From DASQFI01 sp035633215 (lineage in GTDB: Bacteria > Acidobacteriota > Vicinamibacteria > Vicinamibacterales > SCN-69-37), in NCBI GenBank assembly GCA_035633215.1, contig DASQFI010000032.1, positions 205,682-269,681 of the forward strand: DNA of 64,000 nucleotides, read 5' to 3'. Below, in pieces: positions 33,542 to 45,437 of this stretch. The position numbers and the translations under genes are program-made. The notes below the pieces were generated by a model. The model had not been told where the DNA came from. It did not search any database and saw only the letters and a list, made by a program, of their open reading frames with translations. Positions within the stretch are counted from its first letter, which is position 1. Each line of letters starts with the position of its first letter.

Positions 33542-35299
<1,758 letters not shown>

Positions 35300-35307
<8 letters not shown>

Positions 35308-36241
35308 CCGTGGTCGCCTCGGCATCGATCTCGGCGGCACCAAGATCGCCGCGGTCGTGCTCGACGAGGGCGGCGGCATCTCCTGGGAAGCGCGTGTGCC
35401 GACGCCGCGCGACGACTACGACGGCACGATCGAAGCGGTCGCATCGCTCGTCGCCACCGGCGAGGCGGCCGTGCGGCAGCCGTGCTCGGTCGGCATCGGC
35501 ATCCCCGGCGCGATCTCGCCGGCCACGGGGCTGGTTCGCAACGCGAATTCCACCTGGCTGATCGGACACCCGCTTCACCAGGACCTCGAACGGCGTCTCG
35601 GCCGGCCCATTCGTCTCGCGAACGACGCGAACTGTCTGGCGGTTTCGGAGGCGACGGACGGAGCAGGCACGGGCGCCGACGTGGTCTTTGGCGTGATTCT
35701 CGGGACCGGCGTCGGCGGGGGACTGGTCGTCGGCGGGCGCGTGGTGACGGGCGTGAATGCGATCGCCGGCGAGTGGGGCCACAATCCGATTCCGTGGCCC
35801 GATGACGACGAGCGTGCGGGTCCGGCATGCTATTGCGGCAGGCGCGGCTGCATCGAGACGTTCCTCTCGGGCCCTGGACTGGCCGTCGACTTCTACCGGA
35901 GGTCAGGCCGCTCGACGCGCGCCGAGGACGTCGTCGCGCGCGCGGACGCCGGCGAGGAGTCGGCTGTCGCTGCACTGGCGGCCTGGGAGCGGCGCCTGGC
36001 CAAGTCGCTCGCCAGCGTCATCAACGTCATTGATCCGGACGTCATCGTCGTCGGCGGCGGTCTGTCGCGGATCGCGCGTCTCTATGACGGCGTGCGGGCG
36101 CACTGGGGCGACTGGGTTTTCTCCGATCGCGTGGAGACGCGAATCGTGCCCGCCAAATATGGGGATGCCAGCGGCGTCCGCGGCGCCGCCAGGCTCTGGA
36201 CGAGTCTTGTCCGGGGGACTTCGTCCCGCCGGACCCCCTAG
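35300..36241 (+). CDS. ROK-family sugar kinase
   Basis: This 313-residue ATP-dependent sugar kinase (glucokinase, fructokinase or N-acetylhexosamine kinase type) has the phosphate-1 motif GIDLGGTKIAAVVLD, the catalytic aspartate in LANDANCLAV, the GTGVGGGLVVGG loop, the substrate histidine in GEWGHNPI and the ROK zinc site CYCGRRGCIETFLSGP. The last 11 residues (302-313, around VRGTSSRRTP) are encoded by a reversed copy of the dispersed 75-bp element, so the native C-terminus was probably replaced when the element inserted. It overlaps aspS by 8 bp. Confidence 0.92.
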
Positions 36242-36298
36242 CGCCGTCGCTCGCGGGGACCCCTCTGATCCCCGCTCCGCTCCGGCGGGCCGCGCCTG
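36206..36298 (-). repeat. Dispersed ~75-bp GC-rich hairpin element, copy 3 (reverse), forming the ROK gene end
   Basis: Read on the minus strand it contains GAGCGGAGCGGGG, GGGGTCCCCGCGAGCG, AGGGGGTCCGG and GACGAAGTCCCCCGG, the same order as 40329-40404. The TAG stop of the ROK gene lies inside it. Confidence 0.75.
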
Positions 36299-36334
36299 TG
36301 GCGCGGCTGACCGTGCTACCCTCGAAGGCACCTG

Positions 36335-37299
<965 letters not shown>

Positions 37300-37306
<7 letters not shown>

Positions 37307-37578
37307 AATCTGTAATCTGGGAATCTGGAATCTGATCCGAAATCGGGGAATCGGAGAATCTGGAATCTATCTGGAGATCTGAAGTCTATCGGGGATCTGG
37401 AGCCTGGAATCGCGGAATCTATCGAGCAATCTGGAAGCTGGAATCCGGGATCGCTCCCGATTGCCCGATTCCTGGATCGCAGATTCCGGATAGATTCCAG
37501 ATTGCCGGATAGACTCCAGATTCCCCGATTCCAGAGTGCGGATGAAGATTGCAGATTCCCAGATTGCAGATCTCAGAT
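37300..37578. repeat. Large inverted heptamer array (word AATCTGG / AGATTCC) between phoH and ybeY
   Basis: AATCTGA, AATCTGT, AATCTGGG, AATCTGG and many degenerate units run to the middle. The second half carries GATTCCAG and AGATTGC type units in reverse. The phoH TGA stop is inside the first unit. It accounts for nearly all of the 305-nt phoH-ybeY gap. Confidence 0.9.
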
Positions 37579-37611
37579 GACCATCGCCCGCGGCGTCGAT
37601 CGCGCGTAGTC

Positions 37612-38094
37612 ATGGCCACCACCCCTGGGCGTCGCCTAAAGGTGGCCGTCACCGACGCGCGGGGGCGCGCGACGGCCGCGGGCGGACTCGGGCCCTGGCT
37701 CGAGCGCGCCGCGCCCGCGAAGGCGCGGGGCGTGGTGGTCGTGGCGCTGGTGAGCGACGAGACGATGCGCCGGCTGAACCGGCACTACCGCGGCCTCGAC
37801 ACCGCCACCGACGTCCTGTCCTTTCCCGCCGATCCCACCCCCGGGACCGGATCGGCCCGTCTGCTGGGCGATCTGGCGATTGCCACCGGCGTGGCGGCCC
37901 GCCAGGCCCGGCAGGAAGGCCATTCCCGGTCCCAGGAACTGCGTATTCTGGCCCTGCACGGGCTGTTGCACCTCTTGGGCTACGATCACGAGACCGACCT
38001 GGGTGATATGACAAGACTGGAAGAGCGCCTGCGGCGCCGGGCGGGTCTGCCCATCGGCCTCATCGGCCGTGCCCGGCGGGCGGGCCCGCGATGA
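37612..38094 (+). CDS. ybeY: Endoribonuclease YbeY (16S rRNA 3'-end maturation)
   Basis: This 160-residue zinc metalloprotein has the signature H-G-x-L-H-L-x-G-Y-D-H (LHGLLHLLGYDHETD near residue 120), with three histidine ligands, and the conserved LNRHYRGLDTATDVLSFP. YbeY processes 16S rRNA and removes defective ribosomes, in concert with PhoH and Era, both encoded here. ATG at 37612 is chosen because the longer frame upstream only translates repeat DNA. It overlaps the CorC-like gene by 4 bp. Confidence 0.95.
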   Translation: MATTPGRRLKVAVTDARGRATAAGGLGPWLERAAPAKARGVVVVALVSDETMRRLNRHYRGLDTATDVLSFPADPTPGTGSARLLGDLAIATGVAARQARQEGHSRSQELRILALHGLLHLLGYDHETDLGDMTRLEERLRRRAGLPIGLIGRARRAGPR

Positions 38095-39323
38095 ACCCGC
38101 TCGTCGCGATTGTCCTGGTCCTCTCGGTGCTGGCGCTGATGTTCTTCGCGCTGGTCGAGATGGCGTTCGCTCTGCTCATGCGCCTGCCGCAACGGCTGGA
38201 GGCCGAGCGGGAGAGCGAGGGCGACGGCCTGGCCGCGTATCTGGACGACCCGCTGAAGTTTTTCGTCCCGGCACGAGTGATGCGCGGCATGCTGCTCGTG
38301 CTCGTCATCGTCCTGCTCGCGCAGTCGTTCGACCGGGGATGGATGGGCGGCATCGTCCAGTTTGCCATCGGCCTGGGCATCGCGATCGGTGTCGGCCAGA
38401 TCGTTCCGGCGGTCATCGTCCGCCGCGCACCGGAGCGCGTCCTCGAGTTCCTGCTGCCGGCGTTTACCTTGGTCGCAAACGCCCTCGGCCCGCTCACCGC
38501 GATGATCATCGGCTTCCTGGGGCCGGCGCATCGGCCGTCGGGCGACGCACCCGCGGGCCAGCCTGTCCAGGAGACCACGCCGGTCGAGCCTGACGCGCCG
38601 CGCGCAGACGAGAGCCGGCTCCTGCGATCGGTCGTCGACTTCGGCGACACGCTCGTGCGGGAAGTCATGACGCCGCGTCCGGATATCGTCGCGATCCGGG
38701 CCGACGCGACCGTGGACGATCTCAGGCGGCTCGTGCAGGAACAGGAGTACTCGCGGCTGCCGGTCTTCACGGACAACCTCGACAACATCGTCGGGCTCGT
38801 CGTCGTGAAGGATCTGATTCAGATGATCGACCCGCCGTCGGGTCAGCGCCGGGTCTCCGAGATCATGCGGCCAGCGGCGTTCGTGCCCGAGACCAAGCGC
38901 GTGGCCGACGTCCTGCGCGAGTTTCAGACCGGCAGATTCCAGCTGGCCATCGTCGTGGACGAATACGGCGGCACGGCCGGACTCGTCACGGTCGAGGACG
39001 TCGTCGAGGAGCTGGTCGGCGAGATTCGCGACGAATACGATCTCGAAGCCGAGCCGGTCGTGCGCGAAACCGGCGACAGCTACGTGTTCAGCGGCAAGGT
39101 CGCGATCGGTGAAATGGTCGATCGGCTCGGGCTGCAGATCGACGACGGCGGATTCGAGACGGTCGGCGGCTACGTGCTCACGCGGGTCGGCCGCGTGCCG
39201 GCGGTGGGGGAGCGCTTCGCGATCGACGGACTCGACGTCGAGATCCTCGAGGCCGAACGGCGGCGCATTCACAAGGTCCGGCTGCGGAAACTGCCGACTC
39301 ACGCGGCCGAAGGCGCGATGTGA
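38091..39323 (+). CDS. CorC/HlyC-family CBS-domain membrane protein
   Basis: This 410-residue protein has an N-terminal DUF21 membrane domain with about four helices (VAIVLVLSVLALMFFALVEMAFALL; MLLVLVIVLLAQSF; FAIGLGIAIGVGQIVPAVIV; a fourth near 130). A pair of CBS domains follows at about 190-315 (VREVMTPRPDIVAIRADATVDDL in the first; VVDEYGGTAGLVTVEDVVEELVGEI in the second). It ends with a CorC_HlyC C-terminal domain. The family is linked to Mg2+ or Co2+ efflux and resistance; older hemolysin names are misleading. It sits in the conserved slot between ybeY and era. Confidence 0.92.
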   Translation: MNPLVAIVLVLSVLALMFFALVEMAFALLMRLPQRLEAERESEGDGLAAYLDDPLKFFVPARVMRGMLLVLVIVLLAQSFDRGWMGGIVQFAIGLGIAIGVGQIVPAVIVRRAPERVLEFLLPAFTLVANALGPLTAMIIGFLGPAHRPSGDAPAGQPVQETTPVEPDAPRADESRLLRSVVDFGDTLVREVMTPRPDIVAIRADATVDDLRRLVQEQEYSRLPVFTDNLDNIVGLVVVKDLIQMIDPPSGQRRVSEIMRPAAFVPETKRVADVLREFQTGRFQLAIVVDEYGGTAGLVTVEDVVEELVGEIRDEYDLEAEPVVRETGDSYVFSGKVAIGEMVDRLGLQIDDGGFETVGGYVLTRVGRVPAVGERFAIDGLDVEILEAERRRIHKVRLRKLPTHAAEGAM

Positions 39324-40210
39324 AAGCCGGGTTCGTCTCGCTCGTCGGCCGGCCGAACGCCGGCAAGTCGACGCTTCTCAATCGCTTCGTCGGACAGAAA
39401 GTCGCGATCGTCTCGGACAAGCCCCAGACGACCCGCCATCGCATCCTCGGGGTCAAGAACGGACCCGAGGGCCAGATCGTCTTCATCGACACGCCGGGGA
39501 TTCACAAACCGCTTCACCGAATGAACCGGCGGATGGTCGATGCGGCGGTGGGCACGCTGCGCGAGGTGGACCTGGCCGTGCTCGTGATCGATGCCACGCT
39601 CAGGCCGGGCAGCGGCGATCGGTTCGTGCTCGATCTGCTCGAGCAGAGCTCCGTGGCCGCCATTCTCGCGCTGAACAAGGTCGATACCGTCCGCAAACCA
39701 CAGCTGCTGCCGCTCATCGACTACCACGCGAAGGCGTTCGCGTTCAAAGCGATCGTGCCGATTTCCGCGCTGACGGGGGACGGCGTGAGCGCGCTCGAGC
39801 GGGAGATTCTGGGCGCCCTGCCGGAGGGCGAGGCGCTCTATCCGGACGACTACCTGACCGATCAGACCGAACGCCGATTGGCCGCGGAGCTGATTCGCGA
39901 AAAAGTGCTGGCGCACACGCGTGAGGAGCTGCCGTACACGACAGCGGTGCTCATCGATCAGTTCGAGGAGGCGACCGAGGGCGCGCCCACGCGGATCTTC
40001 GCGTCCATCCTCGTCGATCGCGACTCCCAGAAGCCGATCGTCGTGGGCCGGCAAGGCGAGATGATCAAGCGCATCGGCATCGAGGCGCGCCGCGATCTCG
40101 AGGCTATGCTCGACGGCCGGGTGTATCTCGATCTGCACGTCAAGGTCCGCGAGCGATGGCGCGACGACGATCGGCTGCTGAACGAGCTGGGTCTCGGGCC
40201 GTCGCGTTGA
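39320..40210 (+). CDS. era: GTPase Era
   Basis: This 296-residue GTP-binding protein has G1 GRPNAGKST, G2 TTRHR, G3 DTPG, G4 NKVD and a C-terminal KH domain (VVGRQGEMIKRIGIEARRDLE near residue 235) that binds the 3' end of 16S rRNA during 30S assembly. It starts with GTG, overlapping the CorC-like stop by 4 bp (GTGA). Length and motif spacing are normal. It closes the phoH-ybeY-corC-era operon. Confidence 0.97.
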   Translation: MKAGFVSLVGRPNAGKSTLLNRFVGQKVAIVSDKPQTTRHRILGVKNGPEGQIVFIDTPGIHKPLHRMNRRMVDAAVGTLREVDLAVLVIDATLRPGSGDRFVLDLLEQSSVAAILALNKVDTVRKPQLLPLIDYHAKAFAFKAIVPISALTGDGVSALEREILGALPEGEALYPDDYLTDQTERRLAAELIREKVLAHTREELPYTTAVLIDQFEEATEGAPTRIFASILVDRDSQKPIVVGRQGEMIKRIGIEARRDLEAMLDGRVYLDLHVKVRERWRDDDRLLNELGLGPSR

Positions 40211-40214
40211 CAGA

Positions 40215-40238
40215 TTGACACAACGCGGCTGATAGAAT
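40215..40238 (+). promoter_or_regulatory. Weak candidate promoter after era
   Basis: TTGACA at 40207-40212 and again at 40215-40220 precede an extended -10-like TGATAGAAT ending at 40238. The spacing is 20 or 12 nt, not the ideal 17, so this is tentative. It would give the glycosyltransferase gene a leader of about 230 nt made of repeats. Confidence 0.3.
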
Positions 40239-40269
40239 GGTTTTGGCGCGCCGCGCGCATTTCGAAACG

Positions 40270-40299
40270 TCGCTGGGATCGGGGTCGCTGGGATCGGGC
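40270..40299 (+). repeat. 15-nt unit twice in tandem
   Basis: TCGCTGGGATCGGGG is followed by the same 15 bases with only the last base changed. The 15-nt period equals 7+8, in line with the heptamer arrays. Confidence 0.55.
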
Positions 40300-40328
40300 A
40301 AGTAGCAGCGAGCGAGCTGAGCGAGCGA

Positions 40329-40404
40329 GCCCACGCGAGCGGAGCGGGGCGAAGGGGCCCCGCGAGCGAGCGTGTAAGGGGTCCGGGGACGAAGTCCCCG
40401 GATC
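40329..40404 (+). repeat. Dispersed ~75-bp GC-rich hairpin element, copy 2 (best copy)
   Basis: GCGAGCGGAGCGGGGCGAAG, then GGGGCCCCGCGAGCGAGCG, AGGGGTCCGGGGAC and GAAGTCCCCGGATCA. The end forms the hairpin GTCCGGGGAC/GTCCCCGGA. It lies in the leader of the glycosyltransferase gene. Confidence 0.75.
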
Positions 40405-40476
40405 AACGAATAGATCAGGAATCACCCCTCGTACCGGCGGGCTCCCTCGGTTCAATGGTGTTTGGGGAGGCACGTC

Positions 40477-41544
40477 GTGCGCATTGCTCAGGTTTCACCG
40501 CTCTATGAAAGCGTGCCGCCGCAGTATTACGGCGGCACGGAGCGGGTCGTGCATTTCTTGACGGAAGAACTCGTGCGCCAGGGGCATGACGTCACGCTGT
40601 TTGCCAGCGGCGACTCGGTCACGCAGGCGCGGCTGGTGGCGATGTGCCCGCACTCGCTCCGGCGCGATCCCACGTCGGTGGATGCGCTCGCGCATCACCT
40701 GCTGATGCTCGAGCGCGTGTTTCGAGCGGCCGACGAGTTCGACGTCCTGCACTTCCACATCGACTATCTGCACTTCCCGTTGAGCCGCCGCGCGGGCCGG
40801 CCCAACGTCACCACGCTGCACGGCCGGCTCGACATCGCGGACCTGCCGCCGCTCTATCGCGAGTTCCACGACATGCCGCTCGTCTCGATCTCCGATGCGC
40901 AGCGGGAGCCGCTGCCGGAAGGGCGATGGTTGACGACGATCCACCACGGGCTGCCGGCCGATCTGTTGACGCTGGAAGAGCGGCCTGGCGACTACCTGGC
41001 GTTTCTCGGACGTATCTCGCCCGAGAAGCGGGTCGATCGGGCGATCGAGATCGCGCGCCTGGCCGGGTGGCCGATCCGAATCGCGGCAAAGATCGACGCG
41101 GCGGACCAGGCGTACTTCGATCAGGAGATCGCGCCGCTGTTCGAGCTGCCGTTCGTCGAGTACATCGGCGAGATCAGCGAGACCGAAAAACAGGCGTTCC
41201 TCGGCGGCGCCCGTGCGCTGCTGTTCCCGATCGACTGGATGGAGCCGTTCGGCCTGGTCATGATCGAGGCCATGGCGTGCGGGACCCCGGTGATCGCGTG
41301 GCCGGGCGGCTCGGTGACCGAGGTGCTGGAGCACGGCGTGACCGGCTTCATTGTCGAGACGATCGACGACGCCGTGAAGGCGACGCGCGCGATCGACACG
41401 CTCGGCCGGCGGCAGGTCCGCGAGGTCTTCGATCGCCGGTTCACCGCCGCGCGCATGGCGCGCGACTACGTCGCGGTGTACGAGACGCTGCTCTCCGATC
41501 ACGCCTCGCCGCCGCAGACGCGCCGTCCGGCCCGGGTGGCGTGA
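40477..41544 (+). CDS. GT4-family glycosyltransferase
   Basis: This 355-residue GT-B fold enzyme has an N-terminal acceptor domain (RIAQVSPLYESVPPQYYGGTE, a short loop with GG-TE) and a donor domain with FLGRISPEKRVDRAIE near residue 175 and the nucleotide-sugar motif EPFGLVMIEAMACGTPVIAW near residue 263. The first Gly-Gly-Thr-Glu is typical of GT4 enzymes acting on small acceptors. GTG at 40477 is chosen because GGGGAGG lies 7 nt upstream. The debranching-type enzyme follows 1 nt after this stop, so a joint role in glycogen or compatible-solute metabolism is likely; the sugar is unknown. Confidence 0.88.
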   Translation: MRIAQVSPLYESVPPQYYGGTERVVHFLTEELVRQGHDVTLFASGDSVTQARLVAMCPHSLRRDPTSVDALAHHLLMLERVFRAADEFDVLHFHIDYLHFPLSRRAGRPNVTTLHGRLDIADLPPLYREFHDMPLVSISDAQREPLPEGRWLTTIHHGLPADLLTLEERPGDYLAFLGRISPEKRVDRAIEIARLAGWPIRIAAKIDAADQAYFDQEIAPLFELPFVEYIGEISETEKQAFLGGARALLFPIDWMEPFGLVMIEAMACGTPVIAWPGGSVTEVLEHGVTGFIVETIDDAVKATRAIDTLGRRQVREVFDRRFTAARMARDYVAVYETLLSDHASPPQTRRPARVA

Positions 41545-41545
41545 C

Positions 41546-43735
41546 GTGGCGTCGAAGGTGCCAGCCCGGGCGGGGAGCGTCGCGACCGACACCGAGCCGT
41601 ACTACATCCTGACGACCTCGGCGTTCGCCGATGATCAGGACCTCGTTCTCAAGGAAGGCGACACCTTCGGGGTGTTCGACCGCAGCGGCGACATCCGCCC
41701 GATCGGTCTCGCCGAGGAGGGCCTGTACCACGAAGGCACGCGCCATCTCTCGCGGCTCTCGCTCCGGTTCGGACGGCAGCCACCGCTGCTGCTGAGCTCG
41801 GCGATCAAGCAGGACAACGCCCTCATCGCGGTCGATCTCACGAACCTCGACATCTTCGAGGAGGCCGACCTGACGATCCCGCGCGGCACCCTTCACGTCT
41901 CGCGCGTGATGGTGGTCTGGGACGGCGTCCTGTATCAGCGCTTCACGCTCCGCAATTACGGCCTGGCGGACATCGCGACGCCGTTCGTGGTCGGGTTCGA
42001 CGCGGATTTCGCGGACATCTTCGAGGTGCGCGGCACCCGCCGCGCGCGCCGCGGCACCAAGCTGCCGGCCGACGTCGGCCCCGACAGCGTCGTGCTCGCC
42101 TATCAGGGCCTGGACGGGCTCACGCGCCGCACCCGCATCGCCATTCAGCCCGCGCCGGAAACGTTGACCGAGACGGAAGCCAGGACGAACGTCGTGCTGG
42201 CGCCGCGCGCCGAGGAGAGCTTCCTCGTGACGTTTGCCTGCGAGCACGACCACGCGTCGCGCAATCGCGTCAGCTTTGGCGCGGCGCTCGGGACCGCGAC
42301 GGACACGCTCGCGCGTCGCCGGGCGCAGAACTGCGACATCGAGACGTCCAACGAGCAGTTCAACGAGTGGCTCTGCCGCAGCCTGGCCGACCTCTCGATG
42401 ATGACGACAGACACGGCGGAGGGGCCGTATCCGTACGCCGGCGTGCCCTGGTTCAGCACGCCGTTCGGCCGGGACGGCATCATCACCGCGCTTTCCTGCC
42501 TCTGGATGAATCCGTCGATGGCGGCCGGGGTGCTGAAGTATCTCGCGGCGACCCAGGCGACCGCGACGAATCCCCTGAGGGACGCCCAGCCCGGCAAGAT
42601 TCTGCATGAGGCGCGGACCGGCGAGATGGCGGCGCTCGGCGAGATTCCCTTCGGCCAGTACTACGGCAGTCACGACGCGACGCCGCTCTTCGTCATGCTC
42701 GCCGACGCCTACTTCGAGCGGACGGGCGATCGTCCGCTGGTCGAGGCGATTTGGCCGAACATTCGAGCCGCCGTGCGCTGGATCGAACATGACGGCGATC
42801 TCGACGGCGACGGCTTCGTCGAATACCAGCGCCGATCGCCCACCGGCCTGATTCACCAGGGCTGGAAGGACTCGAACGACTCCGTGTTTCACGCCGACGG
42901 GCGCACGGCCGAGGGCCCGATCGCGCTCTGCGAGATTCAGGCGTACGTCTATGGGGCCTGGCGCGGGGCGGCGCGGCTGGCCGTGGGGTTGGGATTCGAA
43001 GACGAGGCGGCCGCCTTCTCGGCGAAAGCCGAGGCGCTTCGCCACAAATTTGCGAGCGAGTTCTGGTGCCCCGAGATCAGCAGCTACGCGCTCGCGCTCG
43101 ACGGAGAAAAGCGGCGCTGCGCCGTGCGCGCCTCCAACGCCGGCCACGTGCTGCTGACGGATCTCGCCGATGCGGAACGCGCCAGACTGGTCGCGCGGAC
43201 GCTCCTGTCGGCCGAGGGCTTCTCCGGCTGGGGCATTCGCACGGTGGCCGACACCGAAGCGCGCTACAACCCGATGTCGTACCACAACGGCTCGATCTGG
43301 CCGCACGACAACGCGCTCATCGCGGCCGGCTTCGCGCGCCACGGCCTGTCGGACGCCGCGCTCAGCGTGCTCGCCGGGCTCTTCGACGCGAGCATCTTCA
43401 TGAACCTCCATCGGCTGCCTGAGCTCTTCTGCGGCTTTCCGCGGCGGACGGCCGAGAGTCCGACGCTCTACCCGGTGGCGTGCAACCCACAGGCGTGGGC
43501 CTCGGCCTCCGTGTTTCTCCTCCTGCAGTCCACGCTGGGTCTCCAAATCAGCGCCAGCGAGCGCACCGTGCGGTTCTCGCGCGGACGGCTGCCCGAGTTC
43601 CTCGAGCAGGTCCGGGTCCTCAATCTTCGAGTGCTGGATGTCTCCATCGATCTTCAAATCGAACGGCATCACGATGATGTGGGGATTCGGGTCCTGCGGA
43701 GGGAGGGGGATGTGGAGATCGTTTCGATCAAGTGA
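41546..43735 (+). CDS. Amylo-alpha-1,6-glucosidase (glycogen debranching enzyme type)
   Basis: This 729-residue protein has an N-terminal beta-sandwich domain of the GDE_N_bis type (residues 15-215, FGVFDRSGDIRPIGLAEEGLYHEGTRHLS split within it) and a C-terminal (alpha/alpha)6 barrel with GVPWFSTPFGRDGIITAL near residue 300, DGFVEYQRRSPTGLIHQGWKDS near residue 430 containing an acidic catalytic candidate, and YHNGSIWPHDNALIAAG near residue 575. These are hallmarks of archaeal and bacterial amylo-1,6-glucosidases of GH133 or a related family. It hydrolyses branch points in glycogen-like polymers or a related glucoside. GTG start, coupled to the upstream glycosyltransferase. Confidence 0.88.
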   Translation: MASKVPARAGSVATDTEPYYILTTSAFADDQDLVLKEGDTFGVFDRSGDIRPIGLAEEGLYHEGTRHLSRLSLRFGRQPPLLLSSAIKQDNALIAVDLTNLDIFEEADLTIPRGTLHVSRVMVVWDGVLYQRFTLRNYGLADIATPFVVGFDADFADIFEVRGTRRARRGTKLPADVGPDSVVLAYQGLDGLTRRTRIAIQPAPETLTETEARTNVVLAPRAEESFLVTFACEHDHASRNRVSFGAALGTATDTLARRRAQNCDIETSNEQFNEWLCRSLADLSMMTTDTAEGPYPYAGVPWFSTPFGRDGIITALSCLWMNPSMAAGVLKYLAATQATATNPLRDAQPGKILHEARTGEMAALGEIPFGQYYGSHDATPLFVMLADAYFERTGDRPLVEAIWPNIRAAVRWIEHDGDLDGDGFVEYQRRSPTGLIHQGWKDSNDSVFHADGRTAEGPIALCEIQAYVYGAWRGAARLAVGLGFEDEAAAFSAKAEALRHKFASEFWCPEISSYALALDGEKRRCAVRASNAGHVLLTDLADAERARLVARTLLSAEGFSGWGIRTVADTEARYNPMSYHNGSIWPHDNALIAAGFARHGLSDAALSVLAGLFDASIFMNLHRLPELFCGFPRRTAESPTLYPVACNPQAWASASVFLLLQSTLGLQISASERTVRFSRGRLPEFLEQVRVLNLRVLDVSIDLQIERHHDDVGIRVLRREGDVEIVSIK

Positions 43736-43742
43736 CGGGAGG

Positions 43743-43779
43743 TCGAAAGGCTCAACGGCGCAAAGGCGAAAAAGGGCGC
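43743..43779 (+). repeat. Short AAAGGC array after the debranching enzyme gene
   Basis: CGAAAGGCTC, AACGGCGC, AAAGGCGA and AAAGGGCGC follow each other with a 7-8 nt step, starting 8 nt after the stop. The rest of the gap to mgtE (43780-43991) holds only the promoter and hairpin noted next. Confidence 0.5.
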
Positions 43780-43937
43780 AGTGCCCACTCTGACGACAGC
43801 CGCCGCCGCTATTACCGCGTCACGAAGAGTCCCTCGTCCGCTCGGCGGTCTTCGGCTGGCAGTCATTCAGCGCCAGCAACCGTACTTCATCGTCAGTTCC
43901 GTACTTCTGCGAAGCTCTAAATCCTTATTTCCCAAGC

Positions 43938-43960
43938 TACAATAGGGAGATCCAGCTCCC
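43938..43960 (+). promoter_or_regulatory. Candidate mgtE promoter and leader hairpin
   Basis: TACAAT at 43938-43943 is a good -10. Just downstream, GGGAG-ATCCAG-CTCCC (43945-43960) forms a small 5' hairpin in a leader of about 42 nt. It is much too short for an M-box magnesium riboswitch. Confidence 0.4.
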
Positions 43961-43991
43961 TCCAGGAGCGGTCGCATAGGGTTCAGACTAA

Positions 43992-45356
43992 ATGCCTCCG
44001 CAGCGCAAAATCGAACTCATCCTCGAGTCGGTGCGCCGATTGTTGCGGATGGGCGCCACGCCGAACCTGGTCAACCTGCTGCAGAAGCAGCACCCGGCCG
44101 ACCTCGCCCAGATCTTCGCCGAGCTGCCCGAGAAAGAACGGCACGCGGCCTTCAATACCCTCGTCGAAAAGAACGGCAAGCTCGCCATGGAGGCGCTGAG
44201 CGAGCTGGGACCCGAGAAAGGCGCGGCGCTGCTGGCGCAGCGATCGGCCGAAGACATCGCTCGTCTCGCGCAGGAAATCGCGTCTGACGACGCCGCCGCG
44301 CTGATCGATCACCTGCCGAAAGAGCTCTCGACGGTCGTCCTCGAGTTGATTCGTCCCAGGGCGGGCGGCGGCGTGAGCGAGCTCCTCGAGTACGAAGAGC
44401 GAACCGCCGGCCGGTTGATGAACCCGAAGGTTTTCGCCCTGTCGGAAGACCTGACCGCGGGCGAGGCGATCACGGCGCTCCAGAACGCTCGCGACGTCGA
44501 GATGGTCTTCTACCTCTACGTCGTCGACGAGCGGCGGCATCTGGTCGGCGTCGTCTCGCTGCGACGGCTGCTGCTGGTGCCGCCCGACACGCCGCTGAAG
44601 CGGATCATGACGACCGACGTCTACAGCGCGCGGGTGGACACCGACCAGGAAGAAGTGGCGCGCATGGTCGCGTCCTACAACCTGCTCGCGGTGCCGGTCG
44701 TGGACGCCGAGAACAAGCTCGCGGGCGTCATCACCGTCGATGACGTCATCGACGTCATCAAGGACGAGGCGACGGAGGGCGTGTTCCGGCTCGCCGGCGT
44801 GTCGAAGGAAGACGGCGTCCTCACGCCGCCGCAGGAATCGTTGCGCCGCCGCTTGCCATGGCTCGGCGTCAATCTCGTGACCGCCTTCGCGGCCGCGTCG
44901 GTCGTTGGGCTGTTTGACGACACGATCAAGCAGGTGGTCGCGCTGGCAGTCTTGATGCCGGTCGTGGCCGGGATGGGCGGCAACGCGGCGACCCAGACGC
45001 TCGCGGTGGTCGTGCGCGGATTGGCGCTGGGGGAGCTGACGTGGAGCAATGCCCGACAGGCGTTGTTCAAAGAGGGTCTGGTCGGCCTGGGCAACGGCCT
45101 GGCCCTCGGGCTGGTCGCGGCCATTGGGGCGTGGGCCTGGAAGGGCAGTCCGGTGCTCGGCGCGGTCCTGGCGATGGCGATGATCATCAACATGTTCATC
45201 GCCGCGACGGCCGGCACGCTGATTCCGCTCGGCCTGCGCGCCCTCAAGGTCGATCCGGCGCTCGCCTCGTCCGTGTTCATCACGACGCTGACCGACGTGT
45301 TCGGGTTCTTTTCGTTTCTCGGGCTGGCGACGATCTTCCTGCGGTTTCTGCAATAA
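43992..45356 (+). CDS. mgtE: Magnesium transporter MgtE
   Basis: This 454-residue Mg2+ channel/transporter has an N-terminal superhelical MgtE_N domain (residues 1-135, LLQKQHPADLAQIFAELPEKER and repeats), a CBS pair at about 137-260 (RTAGRLMNPKVFALSEDLT; IMTTDVYSARVDTDQEEVARM) and a C-terminal membrane domain of five helices with MPVVAGMGGNAATQTLAVVVRG, the pore-lining signature. The cytosolic domains gate the pore according to internal Mg2+. Length and order are standard. Confidence 0.95.
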   Translation: MPPQRKIELILESVRRLLRMGATPNLVNLLQKQHPADLAQIFAELPEKERHAAFNTLVEKNGKLAMEALSELGPEKGAALLAQRSAEDIARLAQEIASDDAAALIDHLPKELSTVVLELIRPRAGGGVSELLEYEERTAGRLMNPKVFALSEDLTAGEAITALQNARDVEMVFYLYVVDERRHLVGVVSLRRLLLVPPDTPLKRIMTTDVYSARVDTDQEEVARMVASYNLLAVPVVDAENKLAGVITVDDVIDVIKDEATEGVFRLAGVSKEDGVLTPPQESLRRRLPWLGVNLVTAFAAASVVGLFDDTIKQVVALAVLMPVVAGMGGNAATQTLAVVVRGLALGELTWSNARQALFKEGLVGLGNGLALGLVAAIGAWAWKGSPVLGAVLAMAMIINMFIAATAGTLIPLGLRALKVDPALASSVFITTLTDVFGFFSFLGLATIFLRFLQ

Positions 45357-45437
45357 GAGGGGCCAAGCCCCCTCGCCTTGATATCATCAGCAAGATATGC
45401 GCCAGTAGTGAATGCCCGTTTGCGGCTGCCGAACTTC

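Noticed and set aside
41441..43672. A 743-codon open frame on the minus strand opposite the debranching-enzyme gene
   Set aside because: The plus-strand gene has clear family motifs throughout; the minus frame is a high-GC antisense shadow with arginine- and histidine-rich low-complexity sequence. The same applies to other long antisense frames, for example at 415-1887, 47042-49249, 33529-35379 and 57543-59408.
43944..43991. M-box magnesium riboswitch before mgtE
   Set aside because: The leader is only about 40-50 nt with one 5-bp hairpin; an M-box needs well over 100 nt of conserved structure.
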